The notes beneath the pieces were generated by a model, which was not told the origin of the DNA, ran no database searches, and worked only from the letters and a program-made list of their open reading frames with translations. Source: Mycetocola_B reblochoni (GTDB lineage Bacteria; Actinomycetota; Actinomycetes; Actinomycetales; Microbacteriaceae). From it: a stretch of DNA of 64,000 nt. The translations under genes and the position numbers were made by a program. Position 1 is the stretch's first letter; each line of letters begins with the position of its first letter. Positions 20,232-30,557 of this stretch are shown piece after piece. The stretch is taken from contig NZ_RCUW01000006.1 of NCBI RefSeq assembly GCF_003667525.1, forward strand, positions 1-64,000, in the 5' to 3' direction.

Positions 20232-20599
20232 CGCCTCGGCTCGCGCGTGATGGTGACGGCGACGTCGGCGAAGGGCACCCGGATCGGCGCCTCCGGCTTG
20301 TGCACGGTCACGCGGGTGCGCCGCGCGGCGGGGTGCTCCAGGACGACGGAGGCGATCCGCTCGGCGAGGGTCTCGATGAGGTCGACCGGCTCCCCCTCGG
20401 CCGCCGCCACGACCCGCTCGGCGAGGACGCCGTAATGGATCGTGTCGGCGAGGTCGTCGCTGGTCGCCGCCCGCTCCAGGTCGGTCCACACGGCCACGTC
20501 GATGAGGAACTCCTGGCCGTCCCGTCGCTCGTGCTCGAAGACGCCGTGCCGCGCGAACACGCGCAGCCCGGTCAGCTCGATGAGGTCACTGTCCGCCAC
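20228..20599 (-). CDS. folB: Dihydroneopterin aldolase
   Basis: A 123-residue enzyme that converts dihydroneopterin to hydroxymethyl-dihydropterin and glycolaldehyde. The core shows IELTGLRVFARHGVFEHER (about 6-24), the Glu/Lys-type active-site surroundings (DTIHYGVLAERV and VTVHKPEAPI). The GTG start at 20599 is taken because it yields the canonical N-terminus; it overlaps the 3' end of folP by 14 nt. The stop overlaps the folK start. Confidence 0.95.
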   Translation of the reverse strand: MADSDLIELTGLRVFARHGVFEHERRDGQEFLIDVAVWTDLERAATSDDLADTIHYGVLAERVVAAAEGEPVDLIETLAERIASVVLEHPAARRTRVTVHKPEAPIRVPFADVAVTITREPRR

Positions 20600-21434
20600 G
20601 GGACCCACTCTGCCATGCGCGGAGCGCCCGCAGCGCGACGACGCTGTCGGGCACACTGTGCGCCCGCACACCCCAGGCGCCGGCCTGGGCGGCGAGGGCG
20701 TGGACGAGCGCGCTCGGTGCGTCGCGGGCGGCCATCGCCTCCGAGCCCTCCGGCAGCAGCTCGGCGACGAAGCGCTTGCGGCTCGCCCCGACGAGCACGC
20801 GGTGGCCGAGCGCCGTCAGCAGATCGAGCCGCGCCAGGACCCGCCAGTTGTGCTCCGCGGTCTTGGCGAAGCCGAGGCCGGGGTCGAGAACGATGCGTTC
20901 CGGCGCGATCCCGGCGGCGACGGCCACATCGCGACGGCGTGCCAGCTCGTCGCGGACCTCGACGGCGGCGTCCGCGTAGTGCGCGCGCTGCGCCATCCGG
21001 TCGGCGTGGCCGCGCCAGTGACCGAGCACGTAGTCCGCCTCCGACGCGGCGACCGTGCCGAGCATCGCCGGGTCGGCCAGTCCCCCGGAGACGTCGTTGA
21101 CGATGACCGCGCCCGCCTCGATCGCCGCCGCCGCGGTCGACGCATTGAAGGTGTCGATGCTCACCGCGGCGCCCTCGGCGGCGAGGGCCGCCACCACCGG
21201 CTCGGTGCGTCGGCGCTCCTCGACGGGGGCGACACGGTCCGCCCCCGGCCGGGTCGACTCCCCACCGACGTCGATGAGGTCGGCGCCCTGCTCACGCAGG
21301 AGCCGCGCGTGGGCAAGGGCATCGTCGATGGCGGCGAAGCGCCCGCCGTCGCTGAAGGAGTCGGGCGTGGTGTTGAGCACCGCCATGATCACCGCGGGCA
21401 GCGCCGTGCCCGCGGGCGACGGCTGCGTGCTCAC
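20586..21434 (-). CDS. folP: Dihydropteroate synthase
   Basis: A 282-residue TIM-barrel enzyme joining p-aminobenzoate to hydroxymethyl-dihydropterin pyrophosphate; target of sulfonamides in the family. Signature regions: VLNTTPDSFSDGG (about 20-32) and DVGGESTRPGA (about 56-66), plus VNDVSGG and GASRKRFV for pterin and phosphate binding. GTG start at 21434 overlaps the folE stop as GTGA. No unusual residue at the sulfonamide-contact loops was noted by eye. Confidence 0.96.
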   Translation of the reverse strand: MSTQPSPAGTALPAVIMAVLNTTPDSFSDGGRFAAIDDALAHARLLREQGADLIDVGGESTRPGADRVAPVEERRRTEPVVAALAAEGAAVSIDTFNASTAAAAIEAGAVIVNDVSGGLADPAMLGTVAASEADYVLGHWRGHADRMAQRAHYADAAVEVRDELARRRDVAVAAGIAPERIVLDPGLGFAKTAEHNWRVLARLDLLTALGHRVLVGASRKRFVAELLPEGSEAMAARDAPSALVHALAAQAGAWGVRAHSVPDSVVALRALRAWQSGSRGGQ

Positions 21435-22063
21435 GGGCCGGTCTCCGCCACGGGGACGGTCAGGGGGTGCGGGCCGAGGCCGCTGCCCGTCGCCGGGGTC
21501 GGGCGGCCGATGAGGGCGAGCGCGGCCGCCTGCTCCGCGGGGGCGGCGAACGAGCCCCTCGCCGCGAGCGTGACCGTCGTCGAGCCGATCTGGCGCGGCC
21601 CGCGCATCGTCACGCAGCCGTGGGCTGCCTCGATGACGACGAGGACGCCGCGCGGGTCGAGCGCCTCGTCGATCGCCGCCGCGATCTGCTCGGTCAGCCG
21701 CTCCTGCACCTGGGGCCGCGCGGCCAGCACGCCGACGACGCGCGGGAGGCTGCCGAGACCGACGACCCGTTCGGCGGGGGCGTAGGCGATGTGCGCCGTC
21801 CCGAGGAACGGCAGCAGGTGGTGCTCGCACACCGAGCGCAGCGCGATGTCCCTCATGACGACGGTGGCGCCGTCGTGCTCGCCGACGGCGATCGTGTTGG
21901 CCAGGGCCTGCGCCGGGTCCTGGTCGACGCCGGCGAAGAACTCCGCGTACGACTCCGCCACCCGGCGGGGGGTGTCCTCGAGACCGGGGCGGGAGGGGTC
22001 CTCCCCGATGGCAGCGATCAGCTCGGCGACCGCCGCCCTGACCCGCTCAGCGTCGACCGCCAT
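21431..22063 (-). CDS. folE: GTP cyclohydrolase I
   Basis: A 210-residue enzyme forming dihydroneopterin triphosphate from GTP, the entry step of folate synthesis. Visible: EDPSRPGLEDTPRRVAESY (about 20-38), zinc/active-site CEHHLLPF (about 82-89), GLGSLPRVV and the C-terminal AAHGCVTMRG with the second zinc cysteine. The C-terminal tail is about 20 residues longer than in E. coli. The ATG lies 5 nt after the ftsH stop, so it is in the same operon. Confidence 0.97.
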   Translation of the reverse strand: MAVDAERVRAAVAELIAAIGEDPSRPGLEDTPRRVAESYAEFFAGVDQDPAQALANTIAVGEHDGATVVMRDIALRSVCEHHLLPFLGTAHIAYAPAERVVGLGSLPRVVGVLAARPQVQERLTEQIAAAIDEALDPRGVLVVIEAAHGCVTMRGPRQIGSTTVTLAARGSFAAPAEQAAALALIGRPTPATGSGLGPHPLTVPVAETGP

Positions 22064-22068
22064 CCGCG

Positions 22069-24096
<2,028 letters not shown>

Positions 24097-24172
24097 GGTT
24101 TTGCGAATCGAGCGCGGACTCGACGCCTTTCTGCCGGAGGGTTTGGACGAGGCGAGGGCCCCGTGGTCATTC

Positions 24173-24178
24173 AGGTTA
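24173..24178 (-). promoter_or_regulatory. Candidate -10 of ftsH
   Basis: Minus-strand TAACCT lies about 77 nt upstream of the ftsH ATG in the 228-nt divergent gap shared with the carotenoid operon. No convincing -35 accompanies it. Confidence 0.35.
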
Positions 24179-24293
24179 TCGGTCCCGGGCTGGGTGCCCG
24201 CACTGTGTTCCCCGTGGGCGTAACGGCTCCGACGGGGCCCTCCCCCTCCGCCTCCGGGCGACACGCGTCGTCGCCGGTGTCGCCCGCCGTTGC

Positions 24294-24299
24294 TAGGCT
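24294..24299 (+). promoter_or_regulatory. Candidate -10 of the carotenoid operon
   Basis: TAGGCT lies 25 nt before the ATG of the GGPP synthase gene, leaving a short leader of about 18 nt. It is the only good TANNNT hexamer at a suitable distance. Confidence 0.4.
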
Positions 24300-24324
24300 C
24301 GTGCGGGAGCAGAGACGAGACCGC

Positions 24325-25395
24325 ATGCCCGCGCCCCAGAACGTTGCCGTCCCCCAGACGACGGGGGCCGTCGCCTCTGCCGTCGACCGGGTTCGCGAGC
24401 GCCTGGACCGCCTCGCCCGAGCGGGCGCCGGCGCGGCACTGCGGGGCACGAGCGTCGACGCCCTCTGGCGCGAGATCGCGCGGACGGTCACCGACGGCAA
24501 GCTCATCCGGCCCGCGATGCTCCTGGCCGTCGTCGCCCGCAGCGACAGGGGCGTCGACGACGACGCGATCGACCTCGCCGCCGCCATCGAGCTGCTGCAC
24601 AAGGCGTTCCTGCTGCACGACGACGTGATCGACCACGACACCGTGCGGCGCGGCGCGCCCAACCTCATCGGCCGCTTCTCCCGCGGCGAGGACGAGGCGT
24701 CGGGCGGCCACCCCTCCGTCACCCGCGGCGAGGCCGCGGGGATCCTCGCCGGCGACCTGCTGCTGGCCTCTGCGCACGACCTGGTGGCGCGCCTGGACGT
24801 GCCCGCGCCGCTCCGGAACCGACTGCTCGACGACCTCGCCGAGGCGCTGCAGTGGTCGGTCGCCGGCGAGCTCGACGACGTCTCCTTCGCCGCGAACGGC
24901 GAGCGGCCCGACGCCGCCCGCGTCGCCGAGATGCTGCACGCCAAGACCGGCGCCTACACCGTGAGGCTGCCGCTGCAGTGGGGCTTCGCGCTGAGCGGCG
25001 CGGCCCCCGACGCCGGCGCGATCGAGCGCTACAGCAGGGCGGTGGGGCTCGCGTTCCAGATCCAGGACGACCTGCTCGGCCTGTTCGGCGACCCCGAGCT
25101 CGTCGGCAAGGACAGGCACAGCGACCTGCGCGAGGGCAAGGTCACGGCCGTCATCGCCCACGCCTACGGGACCGCCGACTGGCCCCGGATCGAGGCCGCG
25201 CTCGGGACCGCGCTGCTCGACCCCGCCGAGGGCGACGCGATCATCGCGCTGCTCGACGGCGGGGGCGCGCGCGCCAGCGCCGAGTCCGACCTCGCCGGTG
25301 CCATCGACGCGGCCAGGGCGGCGGCGCGCGAGCTCACACCGTTCGACGACGTCCTCGGCGGCATCGTCGACTCCATCGAGGGGCGGCGCGGATGA
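24325..25395 (+). CDS. crtE: Geranylgeranyl diphosphate synthase (polyprenyl synthetase)
   Basis: A 356-residue prenyl chain elongating enzyme supplying GGPP (C20). The first Asp-rich motif is [15 protein letters not shown] (about 93-107) and the second is [12 protein letters not shown] (about 248-259); KLIRPAMLL and AKTGAYT also fit the family. Two Tyr/Phe positions before the first motif that set chain length cannot be judged by eye, but the downstream phytoene synthase argues for C20. First gene of a six-gene run; its TGA overlaps the crtB ATG. Confidence 0.93.
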   Translation: MPAPQNVAVPQTTGAVASAVDRVRERLDRLARAGAGAALRGTSVDALWREIARTVTDGKLIRPAMLLAVVARSDRGVDDDAIDLAAAIELLHKAFLLHDDVIDHDTVRRGAPNLIGRFSRGEDEASGGHPSVTRGEAAGILAGDLLLASAHDLVARLDVPAPLRNRLLDDLAEALQWSVAGELDDVSFAANGERPDAARVAEMLHAKTGAYTVRLPLQWGFALSGAAPDAGAIERYSRAVGLAFQIQDDLLGLFGDPELVGKDRHSDLREGKVTAVIAHAYGTADWPRIEAALGTALLDPAEGDAIIALLDGGGARASAESDLAGAIDAARAAARELTPFDDVLGGIVDSIEGRRG

Positions 25396-26258
25396 GCGCG
25401 GCGCTCGACCAGTACACCCGCATCGCCGAGGGCGCCGCGGCCCGCGTCATCAGCGGCTACTCCACCTCCTTCAGCATGGCCACCCGGCTGCTGCCCTCCC
25501 GCTGCCGGACCGCGGTGACCTCCGTGTACGCGCTCGTGCGCGTCGCCGACGAGATCGTCGACGGCGTCGGCGAGGGCGCCGGCCTGGACACCGGGCAGCA
25601 GCGAGAGGCCCTCGCCCGGCTCGAGGCGGACGTCGAGGAGGCCACGAGGACCGGCTTCAGCGGCAACGTCGTCGTGCACGCCTTCGCCGTGGCGGCACGC
25701 GCCAGCGGCATCGACCGCAGCCTCACCCGGCCGTTCTTCCACTCGATGGAGATGGACCTGGACCCGCGCGCGCTCGACGAGGCCGAGCAGCGCGAGTACG
25801 TGCACGGCTCGGCCGAGGTCGTCGGCCTCATGTGCCTGAGGGTGTTCCTCGCCGGTCAGCGCGTCGCCGAGGCGGACAGGGCCCGGCTCGACGAGGGCGC
25901 CCGCGCGCTCGGCGCGGCGTTCCAGAACATCAACTTCCTCCGCGACCTCGCCGACGACACCGACAGGGGTAGGGACTACCTGCCCACCGAGGCCGAGCGG
26001 CTGAGCGAAGACGGCAAGGACGAGTGGGTCCGCCGCATCCGCGCCGACTTCGACGCCGCCCAGGCGACCATCCCCCTGCTGCCGCGGGACTGCCGGCCCG
26101 GCGTCGCGGCCGCGACCGGCCTGTTCGGCGAGCTGACCCGGCGCATCGCGCGCACCCCCGTCGAGGAGCTGCGCCGCCGACGCGTCTCCGTCCCCCTGCC
26201 GGTCAAGGGCAGGGTCATCGCCGCGGCCGTCCTGACAGGAGCACCATGGCAGAAGTGA
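25392..26258 (+). CDS. crtB: Phytoene synthase
   Basis: A 288-residue enzyme condensing two GGPP to phytoene, the committed C40 carotenoid step. The two Asp-rich substrate sites are visible: [10 protein letters not shown] (about 47-56) and [20 protein letters not shown] (about 179-198), along with [13 protein letters not shown]. Length is normal. The ATG overlaps the crtE stop (ATGA), and the 3' end overlaps crtI by 13 nt. Confidence 0.95.
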   Translation: MSAALDQYTRIAEGAAARVISGYSTSFSMATRLLPSRCRTAVTSVYALVRVADEIVDGVGEGAGLDTGQQREALARLEADVEEATRTGFSGNVVVHAFAVAARASGIDRSLTRPFFHSMEMDLDPRALDEAEQREYVHGSAEVVGLMCLRVFLAGQRVAEADRARLDEGARALGAAFQNINFLRDLADDTDRGRDYLPTEAERLSEDGKDEWVRRIRADFDAAQATIPLLPRDCRPGVAAATGLFGELTRRIARTPVEELRRRRVSVPLPVKGRVIAAAVLTGAPWQK

Positions 26259-27856
26259 TCGTCATCGGAGCAGGCATCGCCGGGTTGGCCACCGCCGCAC
26301 TGCTCGCCCGCGACGGGCACGACGTGACCGTCCTCGAGCAGCACGATCGGCCGGGCGGCCGGGCGGGGCTGATCGAGTCGGAGGGGTTCCGCTTCGACAC
26401 GGGCCCGTCCTGGTATCTCATGCCGAGCGTCTACGAGCACTTCGCCGCGCTGCTCGGCACGAGCGTCGACGAGCTGCTCGAGCTGTCGGTCCTCGACCCC
26501 GGCTACGAGCTCTGGCGCGCCACCGCGGGCGACGACGCCTCCGGTGTGGACCGCTGGGCGATCCCCCTCGGCGCCGACGCCGTCACCGCGGAGGCGGAGC
26601 TGCGCCAGCCCGGCGACGGCCAGGCGCTGCGCACCTACCTGGACTCCGCCGCGGACGCCCTCCGGCTGTCGCTGGACTCGTTCCTCTACAACCCCTTCGC
26701 CTCGCTGCGCAGCCTGCTCACCCCGACCGTGCTGCGTGAGGCGCCGCGGCTGACGCGCTGGCTGAGCGAGGACCTGGCCTCGTTCTCGGAGCGGAGCGTG
26801 CGGGGCGAGGCGCTGCGCCAGGTGCTGCAGTACCCGGGGATCTTCCTCGGCGTCGACCCGCGGAGGGCGCCGGCGATCTACCACCTGATGAGCCACGTCG
26901 ACCTCGTCGAGGGCGTCGCCTACCCGAAGGGCGGCTTCACGAGCGTCGTCGAGGCGCTGACCGCGCAGGCCGAGGCGCAGGGGGCCCGCATCGTCTACGG
27001 CGCCCGGGTGGAGCGGATCGTCGCCCAGCACGTCCGCGGTCACCGCAAGCCGCGCGTCCGCGGCGTCGAGTGGGTCGACCGCGACGGGGCGAGCCACCGC
27101 ACCGGGGCCGAGGTCGTCGTGTCCGCCGCCGACCTGCACCACACCGAGACGCGGCTGCTCCCGGAGGACCAGCGCAGCTACCCCGAGCGCGCCTGGCGGC
27201 GCAGCGAGCCCGGGCCCTCCGCCGTGCTGGTCATGCTCGGCGTGCGCGGTCGTATCCCGGAGCTGCCGCACCACGCCCTGCTGCTCACCCGCGACTGGGA
27301 GCGCGAACTCGACGCCGTGTTCGGCGCAGCGAGCACCCCCGAAGTCACCTCGCTGTACGTGTGCACGCCGTCGCGGACCGACGACACGGTCGCCCCGGAC
27401 GGCGACGAGAACCTGTTCATCCTCGTCCCGGTGTCCGGCGAGATCGAGCTCGGTCACGGCACGGGGGGACCCGGCTGGGAGCGCGAGGATGACCCGCGCG
27501 TCCGCGCCATCGCCGACGCGGCCGTCCGGCAGCTGGAGCGCTGGTCGGGGGTCGACGACCTCGGCGAGCGGGTCGTCGTCCGGCACACGATCGGGCCGGC
27601 CGACTTCGGCACCGACTACAACTCCTGGGCGGACGGCATGCTCGGACCGGCGCACACCCTGCGCCAGTCGGCGCTGTTCCGCCGCGGACCGCGCTCGCGC
27701 CGCGTCGAGGGCCTGCTCTACGCCGGCGCGACCGCGACCCCCGGCGTCGGCGTGCCGATGTGCCTCATCTCTGCCGAGCTGATCCTCAAGGAGCTGCGCG
27801 GCGACGCCTCCCCCGGCCCGATCCCCGCTGAGGAGTACCCGCGGGGACGGGCGTGA
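26246..27856 (+). CDS. crtI: Phytoene desaturase
   Basis: A 536-residue FAD-dependent desaturase converting phytoene to lycopene-type polyenes. The N-terminal dinucleotide-binding motif is [20 protein letters not shown] with EQHDRPGGRAG; DTGPSWYLMP follows. The C-terminal carotenoid-desaturase signature ends in LLYAGATATPGVGVPMCLIS. SD ACAGGAG sits 5 nt before the ATG, within the crtB 3' end. The stop overlaps the next gene as GTGA. Confidence 0.95.
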   Translation: MAEVIVIGAGIAGLATAALLARDGHDVTVLEQHDRPGGRAGLIESEGFRFDTGPSWYLMPSVYEHFAALLGTSVDELLELSVLDPGYELWRATAGDDASGVDRWAIPLGADAVTAEAELRQPGDGQALRTYLDSAADALRLSLDSFLYNPFASLRSLLTPTVLREAPRLTRWLSEDLASFSERSVRGEALRQVLQYPGIFLGVDPRRAPAIYHLMSHVDLVEGVAYPKGGFTSVVEALTAQAEAQGARIVYGARVERIVAQHVRGHRKPRVRGVEWVDRDGASHRTGAEVVVSAADLHHTETRLLPEDQRSYPERAWRRSEPGPSAVLVMLGVRGRIPELPHHALLLTRDWERELDAVFGAASTPEVTSLYVCTPSRTDDTVAPDGDENLFILVPVSGEIELGHGTGGPGWEREDDPRVRAIADAAVRQLERWSGVDDLGERVVVRHTIGPADFGTDYNSWADGMLGPAHTLRQSALFRRGPRSRRVEGLLYAGATATPGVGVPMCLISAELILKELRGDASPGPIPAEEYPRGRA

Positions 27857-29409
27857 GCGCTCAGCCGACGACGCGCCCACCCGCCGCGGGTCCCGGCACG
27901 AGCCCCGGCCGCGTGCTGGCCGGACGGCTCGCCGTCGTCGCGATGCTCGTCGGCTTCGTCGCCCAGTCGCTGTTCGCCCTCTTCGCCGACTCGATCCCGC
28001 TGACCGCCGTGAGCGTGCTGTCACTGTCGGCTGCGGCCGCACTGCACGCCGCGAGCGTGGGCGGCCTGCGGGTCGCGCTCCCCCTCGTCGGCGGCGTGGC
28101 GGTGCTCACCCTCGTGGCGGAGGCCGTCGGCATCGCCACCGGCTTCCCCTTCGGGGAGTACGCCTACACGGGGGCTCTCGGGCCGGAGCTGCTCGGGGTC
28201 TCGCTTCTGGTCCCGCTGGCCTGGCTCACCCTGGCGTACCCCGCCGTCGTGGCAGCCCGGCTGCTCGTGGGCACGGGCGGCGGCCGCCGCGTCGTGCTCC
28301 GGGTGGCGCTGGCCGCGTACGGGCTCACGGCCTGGGACGTGTTCCTCGACGCGCAGATGGTCGACGCGGGCAACTGGGGCTGGGCGAACCCGGAGCCCTC
28401 GCTGCCCGGAACGCCGGGCATCCCCCTGACGAACTACGCCGGCTGGTTCCTCACGGCCGCGCTCATCGCCGTCGTCATCGAGGCGGCGCTCGCGCGGGCC
28501 GGGCGCTCGGCGCGTCCGCCCCGGCCGTTCGGTGTCCGAGACACGGTCCGCGCCGACGCCGTGCCGTACCTGGTCTACCTGTGGACCTGGCTGACCAGCA
28601 TCGTGGGGAACCTGACGTTCTGGGACCGCCCCTCCGTCGCCCTCGCCGGCGGCCTGGCCATGGGCGCCGTCGCCGTTCCGCTGATCGTCGTCTGCGTCCT
28701 CGCCCTGCGCCCCCGCCTGATCCGGCTGACCCTGGCGCGCAGCACGGAGGGCGACCTGCGCCGACGGCTCGACGCGGTCGCCGTCGCCGGGCCGGTGCCC
28801 TCCGGCGCCGTGATCGCGTCGACGCACGGCAGCTGGTGGGATGGCTCGATCCTCGCCTGGCTCGCCGACCGTGAGGACCGCCCGCTGACGGTGCTGATGT
28901 CCGCCGCCCAGCTCGACCGGATGCCCTTCCTGCGCACGGCGGGAGCACTCGACGAGAGTGAGCTGCGCGGCTTCGCCGAGCGGGCGCGCGCGGAGGCGGC
29001 GTCCGGCGACGGCTGGGCCGTGCTCTTCCCCGAGGGGGCCCTGCGGACGGGGCCGGGCGTCGGCGCCCTCGGCGCCGGGGCGGCCTGGGCCGCCGAGCGC
29101 AGCGGCGCGCCGCTCGTTCCCCTCGCCGTCCGGGTGGTCCTGCGCGGCGGCCAGCGGCCGGAGGCGTACCTGCGCTTCGGCGAGCCGGTCACGCCAGGCG
29201 CCACGCGTGCGGAGACCACCCGTGCCCTGCACACGGCCATGGGCGCGCTGCTGACGGCCGTCGACGCGGAGCTGGACGCGACGGACCCCGAGGAGCTGCC
29301 GAACGGCTACACCGTCGTCCTGCGCGGGTCGGGGCGGGCCGCCGACGACGACCGCGCCGCGGTGCGCTGGCTCGCGCGGCTGACCGGCGCGGAGAGGCGA
29401 CGGGGATGA
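27853..29409 (+). CDS. CruF-like carotenoid hydratase fused to PlsC-type acyltransferase
   Basis: A 518-residue two-part protein. Residues about 25-290 are polytopic (at least six hydrophobic spans) and match the CruF/DUF422 carotenoid hydratase family (GFPFGEYAYTG, GLTAWDVFLDAQMV, NYAGWFLTA). Residues about 295-500 are a glycerol-phosphate-acyltransferase-like domain with HGSWWD (the HX4D motif), FPEGALRTG and VPLAVRV. CruF adds water across the terminal double bond of an acyclic end group; the acyltransferase part suggests fatty acylation of the glycosylated product. GTG start overlaps the crtI stop. The two activities are usually on separate proteins in the pathways I know, so the fusion is notable. 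Exact substrates are inferred. Confidence 0.85.
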   Translation: MSAQPTTRPPAAGPGTSPGRVLAGRLAVVAMLVGFVAQSLFALFADSIPLTAVSVLSLSAAAALHAASVGGLRVALPLVGGVAVLTLVAEAVGIATGFPFGEYAYTGALGPELLGVSLLVPLAWLTLAYPAVVAARLLVGTGGGRRVVLRVALAAYGLTAWDVFLDAQMVDAGNWGWANPEPSLPGTPGIPLTNYAGWFLTAALIAVVIEAALARAGRSARPPRPFGVRDTVRADAVPYLVYLWTWLTSIVGNLTFWDRPSVALAGGLAMGAVAVPLIVVCVLALRPRLIRLTLARSTEGDLRRRLDAVAVAGPVPSGAVIASTHGSWWDGSILAWLADREDRPLTVLMSAAQLDRMPFLRTAGALDESELRGFAERARAEAASGDGWAVLFPEGALRTGPGVGALGAGAAWAAERSGAPLVPLAVRVVLRGGQRPEAYLRFGEPVTPGATRAETTRALHTAMGALLTAVDAELDATDPEELPNGYTVVLRGSGRAADDDRAAVRWLARLTGAERRRG

Positions 29410-30557
29410 CCGCCCCGCCGCGGGGACGGGGCGTCGCGTCCGCGCTGACCGCCGTCGCGCTGGGCGTCTTCGCGGTCAGGGCGGTGGTGCTCGCCGTGAA
29501 CGCGCTGACCTCGCCCTCACTCGGACGGGTCGAGGCGACGCCGGGCCGGCGACGGGTCGAGGCGACGCCGGAGAGGCGGCGTGGCCGCGTGGTCGCCCTC
29601 GTGCCCGCGCGCGACGAGGCGCGGCGCCTGCCGGTCAGCCTCCCGACGCTGCTCGTGCAGGGCGCCGACCGCGTTGTCGTGCTGGACGACGACTCCTCCG
29701 ACGGCACGGCCGACGTCGCGGCCGCCCTCGGCGCCGAGGTCGCCGCAGGGGAGCCGCTGCCCGCGGGGTGGACGGGAAAGAACTGGGCCTGCCACCAGCT
29801 CGCCGCGCTCGGCACGGCCGATACCCCGGACCCCGACGGCCCGCCCGACTACCTGCTCTTCACCGACGCCGACGTCGTCTGGTCTCCCGGGGCGCTCGAC
29901 GAGCTCCTCGCGCTCGCGGACCGGCGCGACGCCGCCCTCGTGACCGTGTTCCCCCGCCAGCTCACGGTGCGCGGGGGCGAGCGCCTGGTCACGCCGCTCA
30001 TCGACGCCGCCGTGCTCGGCCTCGTCCCCACCCGGCTGACGGCCGCGCCCGCGCCGGTCGTCGCCAACGGCCAGGTGATGCTGTTCCGCAGGGACGCCTA
30101 CGCCCGGGTCGGCGGGCACGAGGCCGTCGCCGGGGAGCTCGTCGAGGACGTCCGGCTGGCCGAGCGCGTCCGCGACGCGGGGGAGCCCCTCGTCGTGTGC
30201 CGCGGCGGCCGCGGGATCGCCGTGCGCATGTACGACGGCTACCGCTCCTCGCTGCTCGGGCTGGCGAAGTCGATCCCCGGCCTGCACGGCGACCGCCGCA
30301 GCGTCATGGTCGCCGCCTGGCTGACGGCGCTGATCTGCTGGACGGTCCCCTGGCTGCTGCCGCCGACCCCCGCGGTCCGTCTCGCGCGCCTCTGCACGAT
30401 CGCCGACCGCGCCGTCGTCGCAGCCCTCACCGGCCGGAGGGACCCGGCCTCCCTCGCCGAGGGACTGCTCGGCCCGCTCAGCCCCCTGCTCGTCGCCCCC
30501 GCCTACCTGCGCGCGCTCGGCGGTCCCGCCCGCTGGCGGGGACGGAGCTACCCGTGA
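29406..30557 (+). CDS. Family 2 glycosyltransferase (CruG-like carotenoid glycosyltransferase)
   Basis: A 383-residue GT-A fold enzyme with an N-terminal hydrophobic anchor (about 12-35) and C-terminal hydrophobic segments (about 300-325). Catalytic features: VVALVPARDEARRL, VVLDDDSSDGTAD, GWTGKNWAC (typical of CruG and HpnB-type enzymes), the DXD motif in FTDADV (about 155-160), and EDVRLAERV as acceptor-base region. The position directly after the CruF-like gene suggests that it glycosylates the hydroxylated carotenoid. The sugar cannot be told from sequence. ATGA overlap upstream and GTGA overlap downstream. Confidence 0.88.
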   Translation: MTAPPRGRGVASALTAVALGVFAVRAVVLAVNALTSPSLGRVEATPGRRRVEATPERRRGRVVALVPARDEARRLPVSLPTLLVQGADRVVVLDDDSSDGTADVAAALGAEVAAGEPLPAGWTGKNWACHQLAALGTADTPDPDGPPDYLLFTDADVVWSPGALDELLALADRRDAALVTVFPRQLTVRGGERLVTPLIDAAVLGLVPTRLTAAPAPVVANGQVMLFRRDAYARVGGHEAVAGELVEDVRLAERVRDAGEPLVVCRGGRGIAVRMYDGYRSSLLGLAKSIPGLHGDRRSVMVAAWLTALICWTVPWLLPPTPAVRLARLCTIADRAVVAALTGRRDPASLAEGLLGPLSPLLVAPAYLRALGGPARWRGRSYP

